Below, piece after piece: positions 49,294-49,294 of a stretch of 49,294 nt of DNA. Position 1 is the first letter of the stretch. Each line of letters starts with the position of its first letter. Source of the DNA: Verrucomicrobiota bacterium (GTDB taxonomy: Bacteria; Verrucomicrobiota; Verrucomicrobiia; Limisphaerales; JAFGQR01); the NCBI GenBank assembly GCA_016935555.1, contig JAFGQR010000097.1, forward strand, positions 1 to 49,294. The letters are read 5' to 3'. Below the pieces are notes generated by a model, which had not been told where the DNA came from, ran no database searches, and worked only from the letters and a program-made list of their open reading frames with translations. The position numbers were made by a program, and so were the translations under genes.

Positions 49294-49294
49294 A

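Overview
The window is high-GC, densely coded DNA, most likely from a member of the Verrucomicrobiota (perhaps a Limisphaerales-like lineage). This placement is inferred from several traits seen together: a secreted protein with a VPDGG-type C-terminal sorting tail, several twin-arginine-exported sugar enzymes (Gfo/Idh/MocA, fucose-isomerase-like and Hyi-like), a 3-keto-disaccharide hydrolase family (DUF1080) protein, secreted proteins ending in FYRIR-like tails, and duplicated PilB-type ATPases. There is one tRNA (Ala, CGC) and no rRNA, CRISPR array, phage or intact insertion sequence.

Layout. 1-534 is the end of a low-complexity secreted protein. 669-9212 is a plus-strand block of envelope genes: a LolA-like periplasmic protein, two outer-membrane porin-like proteins flanking a formylglycine-type sulfatase, the wreck of a second, AtsA-type arylsulfatase, the wreck of a small conserved protein, a lipocalin lipoprotein, another lipoprotein and a DUF481 beta-barrel. 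9277-17632 is on the minus strand: a DUF218 protein, an 897-residue fusion of an Old Yellow Enzyme with a GltD-like oxidoreductase, a GYF_2/DUF4190/pseudopilin-like protein, and a sodium:solute symporter paired with a fucose-isomerase-like enzyme. An inverted repeat separates this from an internally deleted NCS1-type permease and two small membrane proteins (17926-19215).

19235-26267 carries housekeeping genes: an AMMECR1 protein, an S4 RNA-binding protein, a DUF1080 protein, pdxH overlapping uvrB, and pdxJ converging on uvrB. The two vitamin B6 genes thus flank uvrB. 26264-33237 is a minus-strand run: Gfo/Idh oxidoreductase, HEAT-repeat protein, exported fucose-isomerase-like protein, a lineage-specific secreted protein, then pdxJ. 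33523-39558 holds secreted unknowns, a relic resembling the end of an RtcB gene, an exported EEP-type nuclease/phosphatase-like protein, a C39-like peptidase, a PduO-type cobalamin adenosyltransferase and a YlbF-like protein. 39872-45843 is a type IV pilus motor operon (PilB-like, PilT, PilB, PilC) behind a good sigma-70-type promoter. tRNA-Ala follows, then a short AT-richer island with the VPDGG protein and an attC-like hairpin, an adenosine-specific kinase family gene, an Hyi-like TIM-barrel protein, and at the right edge a large inverted repeat carrying hexamer repeats.

How the genes may work together. The 669-9212 block looks like an envelope module for uptake or release of a sulfated or hydrophobic substrate, now partly decayed. 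Separately, the exported Gfo/Idh oxidoreductase, the DUF1080 protein and the Hyi-like TIM barrel are the three families expected for oxidative (3-keto) glycoside cleavage in the periplasm, here at three separate loci. Several genes carry internal deletions (arylsulfatase, permease) and many intergenic gaps carry short tandem or inverted repeats, so ongoing genome erosion, or assembly collapse at repeats, should be kept in mind.
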